Notes under the pieces: model-generated | The model's input: only the letters and a program-made list of their open reading frames with translations | Databases searched by the model: none | What the model was told of the DNA's origin: nothing | Program-made: the position numbers and the translations under genes | Part shown: piece by piece, positions 19,503-29,384 of the stretch | Layout: every line of letters begins with the position of its first letter | Numbering within the stretch: position 1 is the stretch's first letter | Assembly (NCBI GenBank): GCA_031292665.1 | Contig: JARLGR010000092.1 | Span: forward strand, 1-51,418 | Direction: 5' to 3' | DNA from: Mycobacterium sp. | Lineage (GTDB): Bacteria; Actinomycetota; Actinomycetes; Mycobacteriales; Mycobacteriaceae | DNA: 51,418 nucleotides

Positions 19503-19991
19503 CTAGGCCGAGTCGCCCCGCCTTGCATCGAAGGGGGACTCGAAGTGGCGCCGGATGCCGGCCAGCATCTCGATGTGCGCCTTGACCGCTTCGCGCGTCG
19601 TCACCGCGGCCAAGGGCCGCGGCGCGGAAATCCGGACTCGCTCGGTGACGCGGGTGCCGCCGGGGACCGGCTCGAAACTGACCGTGCCGCGCAGGCGAAC
19701 CCCGGGTGACTGATCGGCCTCGGTCATCACGTCACCATCGTCGGGCACCCGCAGCCGTGCCTGGTAGGTGACCTTCACGGTGAACGGGCCCAAGGGGATT
19801 CGGTCGACCACCCGATAGGTCTGCAGGTACCCGTCCGTGGTTTCGCTGCGGGACAGCACCTCCACCGACATGATCAGCGGGTGGACCAGCTTGATGTTGT
19901 TCAGGTCCACGTAGAAGTCGCGGACCTGGTCCGCCGGCGCCGGGACTTCCTCGGTGAGCGTGCGCTGGGCGTGCGCGTACCACCAGCTCAT
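19503..19991 (-). CDS. SRPBCC-fold protein (polyketide cyclase/START-like)
   Basis: 162-residue single-domain protein of the SRPBCC superfamily. It starts at an ATG overlapping the rhomboid stop (ATGA), so it is translationally coupled. The pattern VPAPADQVRDFYVDLNNIKLVHPLIMSVE at the start and GTRVTERVRISAP later is typical of the ligand-binding helix-grip fold. No catalytic residues can be named. An ORF running further upstream in this frame is antisense/overlap to the rhomboid and is ignored. It probably binds a hydrophobic ligand; role unknown. Confidence 0.82.
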   Translation of the reverse strand: MSWWYAHAQRTLTEEVPAPADQVRDFYVDLNNIKLVHPLIMSVEVLSRSETTDGYLQTYRVVDRIPLGPFTVKVTYQARLRVPDDGDVMTEADQSPGVRLRGTVSFEPVPGGTRVTERVRISAPRPLAAVTTREAVKAHIEMLAGIRRHFESPFDARRGDSA

Positions 19992-20854
19992 TGGGAGAAC
20001 TCCGCGAGGAGGGCGGCCGTGCGCCACCAGACCAGCGCGGCGAACGCGGCCAAAACGACGAGCGTCACCGCGGCCTGGACCATCGAGCGACGCTCCTTTG
20101 GCGGGTAGACGTAGGCCGCGGCAACCAACGCGCCGGTCACCAGCCCGCCCAGGTGCCCCTGCCAGCTGATCCGCTGCGCGCTGATCGCCGGGACGACGAA
20201 GGTGAAGACCAGGTTGATCGCGATGATCGCGACAACCCAACGGACGTCCAGCGCCAGCCGCTTGCCCACCACGAACGTGGCACCGAACAGCCCGAAGATG
20301 GCGCCCGACGCGCCCGCCGTCGCAGTATTGAGTGGCGACAGCAGGTAGACCAGGACCGAGCCGCCGAGCCCGCTCAGCGCGTACAGCGCACCGAATCGCA
20401 GTCTGCCCAGCCAGATTTCGAGCGGCGGGCCGACGATGTACAGCGCCCACATGTTCAACAGCAGATGCGTCGCGCCGTAGTGCAGGAACGCCGAGGTCAC
20501 CAGGCGGTAGAACTGGCCGTCGGCGACGGCCGGCGGCCACAGGGTGAGCCGCGTCTCCAAGTTGCCCGAGGCCATCTCGACGACAAATGCCACCACGTTG
20601 ATCGCTATCAGCGCGTAGGTGACCACCGGCGTGGCGGATCGCTGCCGCCCGCCGACGCGGGTCCGCGGCTGGCGAACCGTCCGGGCCCCCGCCTGAACAC
20701 ACTCCACGCACTGCTGCCCCGCCGCGGCGTCACGCACGCAGTCCGTGCAGATATAACGGTCACACCGGTTGCAGCGGACGTACGTCGGGCGACCCGGATG
20801 CCGATAGCAGGTCGGCGCCGCGGCCGGCGACTGCGGTGCGCTGGCTTGATTCAC
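19988..20854 (-). CDS. Rhomboid intramembrane serine protease with N-terminal zinc-finger-like region
   Basis: Rv0110-like rhomboid. The N-terminal 60 residues carry a B-box-like Cys/His cluster (CYRHPGR, CNRCDRYICTDC, CVEC). Six or more membrane helices follow, with the catalytic Ser in GASG (Ser196 if counted from 20893) and His247 in QGHLGG; AFLHYGATHLLLNMWAL is the conserved L1/TM2 signature. GTG at 20854 is favoured because AAGAAT sits at the leaderless -10 distance; an ATG at 20893 would add 13 residues. Cleaves membrane proteins; substrates unknown. Couples to the SRPBCC gene. Confidence 0.88.
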   Translation of the reverse strand: MNQASAPQSPAAAPTCYRHPGRPTYVRCNRCDRYICTDCVRDAAAGQQCVECVQAGARTVRQPRTRVGGRQRSATPVVTYALIAINVVAFVVEMASGNLETRLTLWPPAVADGQFYRLVTSAFLHYGATHLLLNMWALYIVGPPLEIWLGRLRFGALYALSGLGGSVLVYLLSPLNTATAGASGAIFGLFGATFVVGKRLALDVRWVVAIIAINLVFTFVVPAISAQRISWQGHLGGLVTGALVAAAYVYPPKERRSMVQAAVTLVVLAAFAALVWWRTAALLAEFSQ

Positions 20855-20928
20855 CCGATCATTCTTGCGCGTGTCTGGCCCTACCGATCTCATTTCCCAG
20901 TCCGCCGCGTTGCCTTACGGTGTTAAAC

Positions 20929-21303
20929 GTGACCGGTGTTCGTACCGCCGTCGTCGAGCGCTACCTGGAGTGCTTGGCCGCGCATGACTGGGACGGCCTG
21001 GCCGCGACGATCGCCGACGAAGGCCTGACCCGAGAGGGCCCGTTCTGCGACGTCATCGGGGGCAAGGCGCATTACGTCGCCTACCTGCGTAAAGTTCTCA
21101 CCAACCTCGAGGGTCACCGGTTGCAGGTGCAGCGCGTCTCACATGTGAACGCCCGGCTTTCCTTCGTCGAGTTGACCGAGGCTTTCGAGATCGACGGCGT
21201 GCCCGCGCAGTGGCCCGAATGCATCCTGTTCGAGCGGGACGACGAGGGACTGATCTCGCGCGTGAGCGTGTTTTTCAAGCAGCCGGGCGCAGGCGCCACG
21301 TGA
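20929..21303 (+). CDS. NTF2/SnoaL-like small protein
   Basis: 124-residue protein with the SnoaL-like cone-shaped alpha+beta barrel pattern: VVERYLECLAAHDWDGLAATIAD at the start and a hydrophobic beta-strand series ending ISRVSVFFKQ. Family members bind or isomerise small ligands, but no catalytic residues are certain. GTG at 20929 is chosen because TACGGT (20916-20921) predicts a transcript start at 20928; another GTG lies 9 bases upstream. Divergent from the rhomboid gene with a short shared promoter region. Confidence 0.72.
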   Translation: MTGVRTAVVERYLECLAAHDWDGLAATIADEGLTREGPFCDVIGGKAHYVAYLRKVLTNLEGHRLQVQRVSHVNARLSFVELTEAFEIDGVPAQWPECILFERDDEGLISRVSVFFKQPGAGAT

Positions 21304-21358
21304 GCAGCCGGGCATGGACGTATTCCCTACCCCACCGAATTGACCTACTGTGACTTGG

Positions 21359-21592
21359 GTGGAATCACACGGAAACCCCGAATTGGTGCCCGTCGAAAAA
21401 CTGCACCCTGGCGATCCGGTCACCGATGTCAATGATGGCGGTCAGCGGTACATAGTTCTCGAGTCTAAAACCGTCGGCGATGGCTGCGTGGTCCTCGAAC
21501 TCGAGTCCAGGGTTGAACACCGATTGCAGGTCATCGAGAAATCGTTCCCGATCGGATACCACTTCGGCAGGGCGCACCACCGGATTTTGTAG
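21359..21592 (+). CDS. Small hypothetical protein, Rv0108c-like position
   Basis: 77-residue ORF. TACTGT at 21346-21351 places transcription start at 21358, so the GTG at 21359 would be leaderless; the longer frame from 21350 starts inside the -10 box. The product (ESHGNPELVPVEK, LESKTVGDGCVVLELE) has no recognised domain or membrane segment. A 69-residue gene of unknown function (Rv0108c) sits at the same place beside ctpI in M. tuberculosis, which supports its reality. Function unknown. Confidence 0.5.
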   Translation: MESHGNPELVPVEKLHPGDPVTDVNDGGQRYIVLESKTVGDGCVVLELESRVEHRLQVIEKSFPIGYHFGRAHHRIL

Positions 21593-22052
21593 CCGATTTC
21601 CTTGGCTCGTTATTGCGCGGTGTACCCGTTTGACGGCCACCGCGTTATTTTTGGAGCCATCTGCTGCCTGCGCACTGCGGGGCGTGGGTCGTCGGGAGCG
21701 TTCGCACCGAACCGCCGCGGCGGCGCGCTGCCCTATTCCGGCGCCATTCCCGCCATTCGTCCGGTGCCGTGTACGCGTAACGCCTCGGGAGTTCTTCCCA
21801 ATCTCTTGGCCGCCAATGACGAACGCACTGGCGGCGGACCCTTCGTCCGCGCCGAAGCTCGGACGGGTTTGGCTTGCCGCCAAGCCCGGTAAGCTCTTCG
21901 GCAGAGCAGCGATTACACCCCTGTTAAACAGGGAATCCGAGCCGTCGCAGTCGTCGGTGTCATCCCACGGCCCATCCCCGGGCCCAGATATGGACAGGTC
22001 CCGGACACGCCGGGATCATTAGGCGCGGTAGACGTAATCGAAGGGTGGCGGA
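21593..22052. promoter_or_regulatory. 460-bp ctpI upstream region with a perfect palindrome
   Basis: No convincing gene here. CCCTGTT-A-AACAGGG at 21919-21933 is a perfect 7-bp inverted repeat around a single base, about 120 bp before the ctpI start. It resembles a repressor operator. In M. tuberculosis this neighbourhood holds PE_PGRS1; no PE or PGRS sequence is seen here. Confidence 0.4.
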
Positions 22053-25000
22053 GTGAAGATTCCGGGCGTAACCAGCGTCGTCGCTGGTGTGGCCGGTGGA
22101 GCCGCGCAGCTGGTGCGAGTCGGCGCATCGACCGCAGCCGGGGCAGCGAGCGCCGTGCAGACATTGACCAGCCCGGTCGCGGAGCTGGCCGTACCGGTGG
22201 TGCAGTCGGTGGCCCAGACGACGGGGCGGGCAATCGGGGTGAACGGTTCCGCCAACGGCTCGTCGGGTGGCATCACGCCGCCGGTCCGCTGGCAGAGCGG
22301 GCGGCGCGTGCACCTGGACCTGGACCCGTTGCTGCCGTTCCCCGCCTGGCACGAGCATGCGCCGGCGGTGGAGGAACCGGTGCGCAGGATCGCGGGCGTC
22401 GCCGCCGCCCACGTCGAGGGGGCGCTGGGTCGGCTCGTCATCGAACTCGACGGCGACGCCGACCCCGACGCCGTCCTGGACGAGATAAAGGAAACGGTCT
22501 GTCAGGTTGCCGCCGACCTGACGTTTGTGGGTCCCAAGACGCCGACCCGGACCGCGCCATTCGCGGACCCGGGTAACCCCCTGGCGATACTGGTCCCCTT
22601 CTCCGCGGCGGCCATGGACGTGGCGGCCATCGGTATCGCGGTCACCGGCTGGCTGGGCCGATTGCCCGTCGCGCCTCGAAGCGCCCGCGCCGCGGCGGCT
22701 CTGCTGAATCACCAACCCCGGATCGTGGGCGTGCTGGAGGCGCGGCTGGGCCGAGTCGGCACCGACATCGCGCTGAGCGCTTCCACCGCGCTGGCCAACG
22801 GGTTGAGCCAGGCGGTCGGCACCCCACTGATGGATTTGGCGCAACGCAGCCTCCAGGTCTCCGAAGCGGCGGCCCACCGCCAGCGCTGGCGGGAACGCGA
22901 GCCCGAACTCGCCTCGCCCAAGCGGCCGCAGGCCCCGGTGGTCCCCGTCATCTCGTCGGCCGGCCCCAAGGCCCAGGCACCACGTCACAACTCGGCCGCC
23001 GCGTCGGCGGGTGAGGTCTCGCACGTGGTGGTCGGCGGGGCCATCGACGCCGCCATCGACACCGCGAAGGGATCGATGGCCGGGCCGGTGGAGGAGTACG
23101 CCGACCAGGCAGCGAACGCATCGCTGATCGCCGCGGCGGGCGCGCTGTTGGCGGGTGGCGGAACCGAAGACGCGGCCGGCGCACTGCTGGCCGGCGTGCC
23201 CAGGGCGGCGCACGTGGGCCGGCAGACCTTCGCCGCCGTCCTGGGCCGCGGGCTCGCCCGCGCCGGGGAGATGATCCTCGACCCCGGCGCTCTGCGCCGT
23301 CTGGATCGGGTAAAAGTGATCGTCGTCGACGGGGCGGCGCTGCGTGGCGACCACCGCGCCGTGTTGAAGGCGCGGGGAGACGTACCGGGCTGGGACGAGG
23401 ACCGGGTTTACGAGGTCGCCGACGCTCTGCTGCACGGCGAGGAGGCACCCGAGCCGGACCCCGACGAGCTACCGGCCACCGGGGCTGGCCTGCGATGGAT
23501 TCGCGCGCAGGAACCGTCGGCGGCGCCCGCCCAGGGCCTCGAACACGCCGACCTGGTGGTCGACGGTGAACGCGTCGGCAGCGTCGACGTGGGCTGGGAG
23601 GTCGACCCGTTCGCCATCCCGCTGCTGCAGACCGCGCACCGCACGGGGGCCCGAGTGGTCCTGCGCCACGTCGCCGGCACCGAGGACCTGACCGCCAGCG
23701 TGGCCGTGAGCCACCCGCCGGGCACGCCACTTCTGACGCTGGTGCGCGACCTGCGGACCGATCGCGGACCGGTGTTGCTGATCACCGCGCTGCACCGAGA
23801 CTTCGCGTCGACCGACACATTGGCGGCGCTGGCCATCGCCGACGTCGCCGTGGCACTCGACGACCCCCAGGCCGCGACGCCGTGGACCGCCGACATCATC
23901 ACCGGCACCGACCTGGCCGCGGTGGTGCGGATACTGTCGGCGCTGCCGGTCGCCCGGGAGGCCACGGAATCGTCGGTGCGTCTCGCCAAGGGCGGCAGCA
24001 CGCTGGCCGGCCTGTTGCTGGTCACCGGCGACCCCCGCACGCTGAGTCCGTTCGCCGTCCAGCGCTGGCTCAACCCCGTCAACGCGGCCGCCGCGGCCGC
24101 GTTGATGCAGGGCAGCTTCGCGGCCACCAGGGTGCTCCGGCTGCCGGACCCCACGCCGCAGCCGCTGACCGCCTGGCACGCCCTGGATCCGGAGATCGTC
24201 TACTCCCGGTTGGCCGGCCGCACCCGACCCCTGGCGGTCGAGCCCGGCACCGCGCCGTGGCGGCAGCTTGTCGACGACCTGTCCTACAACCCGGTCGTCG
24301 CGCCGCTGCGGGGCCCGGCAGCACGGGTGGGCCGGCTGCTTTCCGCGACGCGGGCCGAGCTGTCCGACCCGCTCACCCCGATCCTGGCCGTGGGAGCGGC
24401 GGCTTCGGCGATCGTCGGCAGCAACGTCGACGCGCTGCTGGTCGCCGGCGTCATGACCGCCAATGCGTTGGCCGGCGGGCTGCAACGGTTGCGGGCCGAA
24501 GCGGCGGTCGCCGAGCTGTTCGCCGAGCAGGACCAGCACGCGCGCCGGGTCGTCCTCCCGGCGGTCGCGACGGCGCGCCGACGGCTGGAGGCCGCTCGCA
24601 CGACGGAACGCACGGTCACCGTGACCGCGAAATCGCTGCGGCCGGGCGACATCATCGACGTTGCCGCCCCGGAGGTGGTCCCGGCGGATGCCCGCCTCCT
24701 GGTTGCCGAGGACCTGGAGGTCGACGAATCCTTCCTCACCGGTGAGTCGTTGCCGGTGGACAAGCAGGTCGACCCCGTAGCCGTCGCCGACTCCGACCGG
24801 GCCAGCATGCTGTTCGAGGGCAGCACCATCGTTGCCGGGCGTGCCCGGGCGATTGTCGTGGCGACCGGCGCCGGGACGGCCGCGCAACGGGCGATCTCGG
24901 CGATAGCCGACGTCGAGTCGGCGGCCGGAGTGCAGGCACGGTTGCGGGAGCTGACCAGCAAGGTGCTGCCGCTGACGCTCGGGGGCGGCGCAACGGTCGC

Positions 25001-26888
25001 CGGTCTCGCCTTGGCGCACCGGGCGCCGCTGCGTCAAGCGGTGGCCGACGGAGTCGCGATCGCCGTGGCCGCGGTGCCCGAGGGCCTGCCGCTGGTGGCC
25101 ACCCTGGCCCAGCTGGCCGCGGCGCAGCGCTTGTCGCGGCGCGGAGCGCTTGTCCGCACACCGCGTGCGGTGGAGGCTCTGGGCCGGGTCGAAACGGTGT
25201 GCTTCGACAAGACCGGCACGCTGACCGAAAACCATTTGCGCGTCGTGTGCGCCGTGCCGCAGTCCACCGGTCTCGAGGATCCCTTCCCCAAGGTGACCGA
25301 CCCGCGGGCCGCCGAGGTGCTGCGCGCCGCCGCTCGCAGCAGCACCCAGCCCCAGAACGGGCAGGGACACGCGCACGCCACCGACGAGGCGATCCTGACG
25401 GCAGCGAAAGGTCTTGACGGCCAAGGTGCCTCGGAGTGGACCATGCTCGCCGAGGTTCCATTCGAATCCAGTCGGGGCTACGCCGCCGCCATCGGGCAGG
25501 GGAACGACGACCCAGAACCGACGCTCGTCGTGAAAGGTGCCCCCGAGGAGATCCTGCCGCGGTGCCGGTTCGCCGACGCGGACGGCGACCGGACTCCTCA
25601 GGACCATGCGGAGTCCATGGTGGTGCGCCTCGCCGAGCAAGGCCTGCGCGTGTTGGCGGTGGCGCAGCGTCGTTGGAAACACGCCACCGGCGACGAGGAA
25701 ACGGACGCCGACGCCGTCGACGCCGCCGCCCACGACCTGGAGCTGATCGGCTACGTCGGTCTCGCGGACACCGCGCGCGCGTCGGCGCGGCCGCTGATCG
25801 AGGCGCTCGTCGAAGCCAACCGCAGGGTGGTGCTGATCACGGGCGACCACCCGGTCACCGCACGCGCGATCGCGCGCCAGCTGGGCCTGCCGCCGGATGC
25901 GCGGGAAATAAGCGGCGCCGAGCTGGCCGCCCTCGATGAAGAGGCCCGCGCCAAGGTGGCCGCCGACGTGCAGGTCTTCGCCCGCGTCAGCCCCGAACAG
26001 AAGGTGCAGATCGTCTCGGCGCTGCAGTCCTGCGGGCAGGTGACCGCGATGGTCGGCGACGGGGCCAACGACGCCGCCGCCATCCGGATGGCCGACGTGG
26101 GCATCGGGGTCAGCGGCAGGGGTTCGTCAGCCGCGCGGGGGGCCGCCGACATCGTCTTGACCGAGGACGACCTGGGTGTGCTGCTCGACGCGTTGGTCGA
26201 AGGCCGCGGCATGTGGGGCGGCGTACGGGACGCGGTGAGCATCCTCGTCGGCGGCAACGTCGGTGAAGTCCTCTTCACCATCATCGGCACCGCGTTGGGC
26301 ACCGGCCGCGCCCCGGTGGGTACCCGCCAACTGCTGCTGGTCAACCTGCTCACCGACATGTTCCCCGCGCTCGCGGTTGCGGTCACCCCGCAATACCCCC
26401 GGCCGGACGAGACCGACGACGGGGTCGACCGCGACGCCGAAGAGCTGCAGCGCGCCTTCCAGCTTGCGACGTTGGCCGGGCCGGCGCCGTCGCTCGACGC
26501 GCCGCTGATGCGCCAGATCGTCACCCGCGGCGCCGTCACGGCCGCCGGGGCGACGGCGGCCTGGGCCATCGGGCGGTGGACTCCGGGTACCGAACGCCGC
26601 ACGTCGACCATGGGATTGACCGCCGTGGTGGCGACCCAGCTGGCGCAGACGCTGCTCACGCGCCGGCACAGCCCGCTGGTGCTGGGGACGGCGCTGGGCA
26701 GCGCCGGTGTCCTGGTCGCCATCGTCCAGACCCCCGGCGTCAGCCACTTCTTCGGCTGCACCCCGCTCGGGCCGGTCGCCTGGAGCGGTGTCATCGGCGC
26801 CACCGCGGGCGCCACCGCCATCTCGGTGCTGGCGCCGAATTGGCTGGCCAAGCGGGTGGCCGCGCTAGAACCTGCTGACGAGCAATAG
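22053..26888 (+). CDS. ctpI: Giant P-type cation ATPase CtpI
   Basis: 1611-residue P-type ATPase, close to M. tuberculosis CtpI (about 1630). A long N-terminal extension of roughly 650 residues includes an HMA-like fold near residues 85-170 and duplicated Ala-rich segments. The ATPase core follows: actuator TGES at 896-899, membrane motif PEGLP at 1009-1013, phosphorylation motif DKTGT with Asp1052, and the hinge GDGAND at 1335-1340. PEGLP instead of CPC/SPC in the ion-path helix resembles Ca2+/Mg2+-type pumps and not heavy-metal pumps. Substrate unproven. GTG start with AAGGGTGGCGGA upstream. Convergent with the FadD gene, 19 bp apart. Confidence 0.94.
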   Translation: MKIPGVTSVVAGVAGGAAQLVRVGASTAAGAASAVQTLTSPVAELAVPVVQSVAQTTGRAIGVNGSANGSSGGITPPVRWQSGRRVHLDLDPLLPFPAWHEHAPAVEEPVRRIAGVAAAHVEGALGRLVIELDGDADPDAVLDEIKETVCQVAADLTFVGPKTPTRTAPFADPGNPLAILVPFSAAAMDVAAIGIAVTGWLGRLPVAPRSARAAAALLNHQPRIVGVLEARLGRVGTDIALSASTALANGLSQAVGTPLMDLAQRSLQVSEAAAHRQRWREREPELASPKRPQAPVVPVISSAGPKAQAPRHNSAAASAGEVSHVVVGGAIDAAIDTAKGSMAGPVEEYADQAANASLIAAAGALLAGGGTEDAAGALLAGVPRAAHVGRQTFAAVLGRGLARAGEMILDPGALRRLDRVKVIVVDGAALRGDHRAVLKARGDVPGWDEDRVYEVADALLHGEEAPEPDPDELPATGAGLRWIRAQEPSAAPAQGLEHADLVVDGERVGSVDVGWEVDPFAIPLLQTAHRTGARVVLRHVAGTEDLTASVAVSHPPGTPLLTLVRDLRTDRGPVLLITALHRDFASTDTLAALAIADVAVALDDPQAATPWTADIITGTDLAAVVRILSALPVAREATESSVRLAKGGSTLAGLLLVTGDPRTLSPFAVQRWLNPVNAAAAAALMQGSFAATRVLRLPDPTPQPLTAWHALDPEIVYSRLAGRTRPLAVEPGTAPWRQLVDDLSYNPVVAPLRGPAARVGRLLSATRAELSDPLTPILAVGAAASAIVGSNVDALLVAGVMTANALAGGLQRLRAEAAVAELFAEQDQHARRVVLPAVATARRRLEAARTTERTVTVTAKSLRPGDIIDVAAPEVVPADARLLVAEDLEVDESFLTGESLPVDKQVDPVAVADSDRASMLFEGSTIVAGRARAIVVATGAGTAAQRAISAIADVESAAGVQARLRELTSKVLPLTLGGGATVAGLALAHRAPLRQAVADGVAIAVAAVPEGLPLVATLAQLAAAQRLSRRGALVRTPRAVEALGRVETVCFDKTGTLTENHLRVVCAVPQSTGLEDPFPKVTDPRAAEVLRAAARSSTQPQNGQGHAHATDEAILTAAKGLDGQGASEWTMLAEVPFESSRGYAAAIGQGNDDPEPTLVVKGAPEEILPRCRFADADGDRTPQDHAESMVVRLAEQGLRVLAVAQRRWKHATGDEETDADAVDAAAHDLELIGYVGLADTARASARPLIEALVEANRRVVLITGDHPVTARAIARQLGLPPDAREISGAELAALDEEARAKVAADVQVFARVSPEQKVQIVSALQSCGQVTAMVGDGANDAAAIRMADVGIGVSGRGSSAARGAADIVLTEDDLGVLLDALVEGRGMWGGVRDAVSILVGGNVGEVLFTIIGTALGTGRAPVGTRQLLLVNLLTDMFPALAVAVTPQYPRPDETDDGVDRDAEELQRAFQLATLAGPAPSLDAPLMRQIVTRGAVTAAGATAAWAIGRWTPGTERRTSTMGLTAVVATQLAQTLLTRRHSPLVLGTALGSAGVLVAIVQTPGVSHFFGCTPLGPVAWSGVIGATAGATAISVLAPNWLAKRVAALEPADEQ

Positions 26889-26907
26889 GCGACTTTCACT
26901 TGCCCCG

Positions 26908-28482
26908 CTAGCTGGTCAGCTCCCGACGCACCACCTTGCCCGCGGGATTGCGCGGGATGATGTCGACGACGTTGATGTCCCTGGGCTGTTCGAAGCGAGA
27001 AACCTTGTCCTTCAAGTAGTCCCGTATCGCCGGCGCATCGATGCCGCTGCCCGGCTGCAGCACCACGAACGCCGCCAGGCGGTGACCGAACCGCTCGTCG
27101 GGGACACCGATGACCGCGCTGTCGGCGATGCCGGGGTGTTCGGCGAGTGCGTTCTCCACCGCGCGCGGATAGACGTTCTCTCCGCCGGAGATGATCATGT
27201 CGTCTTCGCGGCCAACGATGTAGAGCCGGCCCGCGTTGTCGAGATAGCCCATGTCGCCCGTGCTGGTCATGCCGCGGACGACGACCTTTGCCTCACTAGC
27301 GCACGAGCCGCCCGTGTAGCCCTCGCTTGCCAGCTCGCCGCCGACGAAGATGCGACCGGTGACGCGCGGACCGACGGGCCGGTCCTTCTTGTCGAAAATC
27401 CGCACCGGGCAGCCGGCGACCGGTTTGCCGACGGTTTCCGGGGCGTCGCGGAGGTCCGCCGGGGTTGCGAGGGCGCCGATGCCGACCTCGGTCGAGCCGT
27501 AGCCGTTGTAGAGGACGTCGCCATACGTGTCCATGAACCGCTGACCGAGCGTGGGATCCAGCCGGTCCCCGCTGGAGAGCACCACCCGCAGGTGCGGCAC
27601 CGGGTTCCGCTCCCGCAGGCGGGCCGGCAGATTTAGGATGCGCGCGAGGACGACCGGCACCGCGGTGAACGCGTCGGCGCGATGCAGCGAGGCCTGGGCC
27701 AGCGCGGCCTCGGCATCGAAGTGCCGGTGGGTGAGCACCGTGCCGCCGAGTGCGACGGTCAGCATCAGCATCCCGAGGCCCAGACCGTGGAACATCGGCA
27801 TTGCCACCGAGATCCGCGAACCGGTCCGTAACCGGGTGCGGTCCAGGATGGTCACCCAGACGCCCACCGCCGAACCCAGCTGCGGAGTGCGCGGCACACC
27901 TTTGGGCCTCCCAGTGGTGCCCGACGTCAGCAGGATGATCCGTCCGGGCGCGGCCACCCTGGGTCGCGGCTGACCCTTCGGGCCGACCGTCGCGGGATCG
28001 ACCACGATGACCGAATGATCAGCGGCGCGCGCCCGGTCGGCGAACTCGCTGTCGGCGACCAGCGCCGTGATCTCGTGGGTGCTCAACGCGGCCGCCAGCG
28101 CGTCGATGCGGAAATCGGTATTGATCAGGACGACGTCGGCGCCCACCAGGGCAGCGGCGAAAACGCCGGCGACGAATCCGCGGCCGTTGCGGCACATGAC
28201 CCCCACCGCTTGGCCGGGCCCGAGACCCTCACCGGACAACTCTCGCGCCAGCGACTCCGTTGCCAGCTGCAGCTCCCGGTAGCTCAGGACGCCGTCGTCG
28301 TCGACGATGGCCGCCCGGTTGGGCCACCGAGCCGACGTGACCGCCAACAGGGTGTAGGGGTTGGTGCCGCCCCGGCGCGCCTCCAGGAGCAGGCGGAACC
28401 CCGCGGCGGGTGATAGCGGACGTACCAGACCGGAGCGCAGCAGCGCCCGGGCGGCGGTGGCAACCACACTGTCGCTCGTCAT
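26908..28482 (-). CDS. Fatty-acyl-CoA synthetase (FadD family)
   Basis: 524-residue ANL-superfamily ligase. The ATP-binding motif LTSGTTGRPKG is at 185-195; GYGSTEVG, the core TGDMGYLDNAGRLYIVGREDDMI signature and a C-terminal RNPAGKVVRREL with the catalytic lysine are all present. The ATG at 28482 overlaps the upstream SDR stop (ATGA); the larger ORF to 28827 is an artefact of the SDR region. It probably makes acyl-AMP/acyl-CoA for an SDR partner encoded in the same operon. The exact fadD number cannot be assigned from memory. Confidence 0.9.
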   Translation of the reverse strand: MTSDSVVATAARALLRSGLVRPLSPAAGFRLLLEARRGGTNPYTLLAVTSARWPNRAAIVDDDGVLSYRELQLATESLARELSGEGLGPGQAVGVMCRNGRGFVAGVFAAALVGADVVLINTDFRIDALAAALSTHEITALVADSEFADRARAADHSVIVVDPATVGPKGQPRPRVAAPGRIILLTSGTTGRPKGVPRTPQLGSAVGVWVTILDRTRLRTGSRISVAMPMFHGLGLGMLMLTVALGGTVLTHRHFDAEAALAQASLHRADAFTAVPVVLARILNLPARLRERNPVPHLRVVLSSGDRLDPTLGQRFMDTYGDVLYNGYGSTEVGIGALATPADLRDAPETVGKPVAGCPVRIFDKKDRPVGPRVTGRIFVGGELASEGYTGGSCASEAKVVVRGMTSTGDMGYLDNAGRLYIVGREDDMIISGGENVYPRAVENALAEHPGIADSAVIGVPDERFGHRLAAFVVLQPGSGIDAPAIRDYLKDKVSRFEQPRDINVVDIIPRNPAGKVVRRELTS

Positions 28483-29384
28483 CGGGTGACCTCGTGGCCG
28501 TCGGAGTCGGCGAAGAACCGGCGGTACCACAGCCGGGCAGCGCGATCGGCAGGACCGGCCAGCAGCACCGAGGCCAACTCGGCGGGCCACGCCCAGGGCG
28601 GCTCGTTGGTGCGCGGCCGATCGATGACGGCTTTGGCGATCGCGTCGGCGGCCTCGTCGGCCGATAAGCCGGGAAGCCGGCCGAGGATGGGCGTGGGTTC
28701 GATCATCCGGGTGCGGACCAGCGCGAAGTAAACGGTGGTGACGTCCACACCGTCGGCGTGCAGTTCCGGCGCGACGCTGCGCAGCCAGCGATCGAAAGCC
28801 CCCTTGGAGGCCTGGTAGGCGCCCCACTGCGGGCCGGGTACGACGCGCACACCGACGCTCGAGACGTTGACGATGTGCCCGCTGCCCTTCTCTCGCATAG
28901 CCGGCAGCAGTCCGAGTAGCAGCCGTATCGGCCCGAGGTAGTTGATGTCGATGGTCCGCTGGAAGTCCTGCGGCCGGTCGTACTGGTGGTGCAGCGAGCG
29001 GCGCAGCGACTTGCCGGCGTTGCTCACGACGATGTCGACGGGGCCGTGCGCGTCGGTGATGCGCTCGGTCAGGAAGCCGACGGCGACCTCGTCGGTGAGG
29101 TCGGTCGGATAGGCGACGGCTTGACCGCCGCCCGCGTTGATCGACGCCGCAAGGTCGTCGAGCCTCTCCGCCGACCGCGCGACGACCAGTACGGTGGCTC
29201 CCCCGGCGGCAAGCCTGCGCGCGGTCGCCTCACCAATTCCGTAGGAAGCGCCGGTAACCAGCACGGTCTTGCCCGCCACGGCGGCGCGCAACGTGTCGGG
29301 GTCCGACACCCGGGCCGGATTGGCCAACCGGTCCGTCGCCTGATTGAGGACCTGCGCTATCACGTTCAACTTCGCTGCACTCAC
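28479..29384 (-). CDS. Short-chain dehydrogenase/reductase, Rv1543-like
   Basis: SDR of about 301 residues. TGASYGIG (44-51) binds NADP, NNAG-equivalent VSNAGKS follows, and the catalytic Ser (NVSSVG) and YQASK pair are present. The overall pattern (RRSLHHQYDRPQDFQRTIDINYLGPIRLLLGLLP) resembles mycobacterial fatty-acyl-CoA/aldehyde reductases such as Rv1543. The start is uncertain: GTG at 29384 gives the expected 40-residue pre-Rossmann segment, while the open frame reaches 29438. Its stop overlaps the FadD start by 4 bp, so ligase and reductase are translationally coupled. Confidence 0.85.
   Translation of the reverse strand: MSAAKLNVIAQVLNQATDRLANPARVSDPDTLRAAVAGKTVLVTGASYGIGEATARRLAAGGATVLVVARSAERLDDLAASINAGGGQAVAYPTDLTDEVAVGFLTERITDAHGPVDIVVSNAGKSLRRSLHHQYDRPQDFQRTIDINYLGPIRLLLGLLPAMREKGSGHIVNVSSVGVRVVPGPQWGAYQASKGAFDRWLRSVAPELHADGVDVTTVYFALVRTRMIEPTPILGRLPGLSADEAADAIAKAVIDRPRTNEPPWAWPAELASVLLAGPADRAARLWYRRFFADSDGHEVTR

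Noticed and set aside
23469..25850. 793-codon open frame on the minus strand opposite ctpI
   Set aside because: It is the GC-rich antisense shadow of a clear P-type ATPase; the translation is Arg/Gly/His-rich without any domain.
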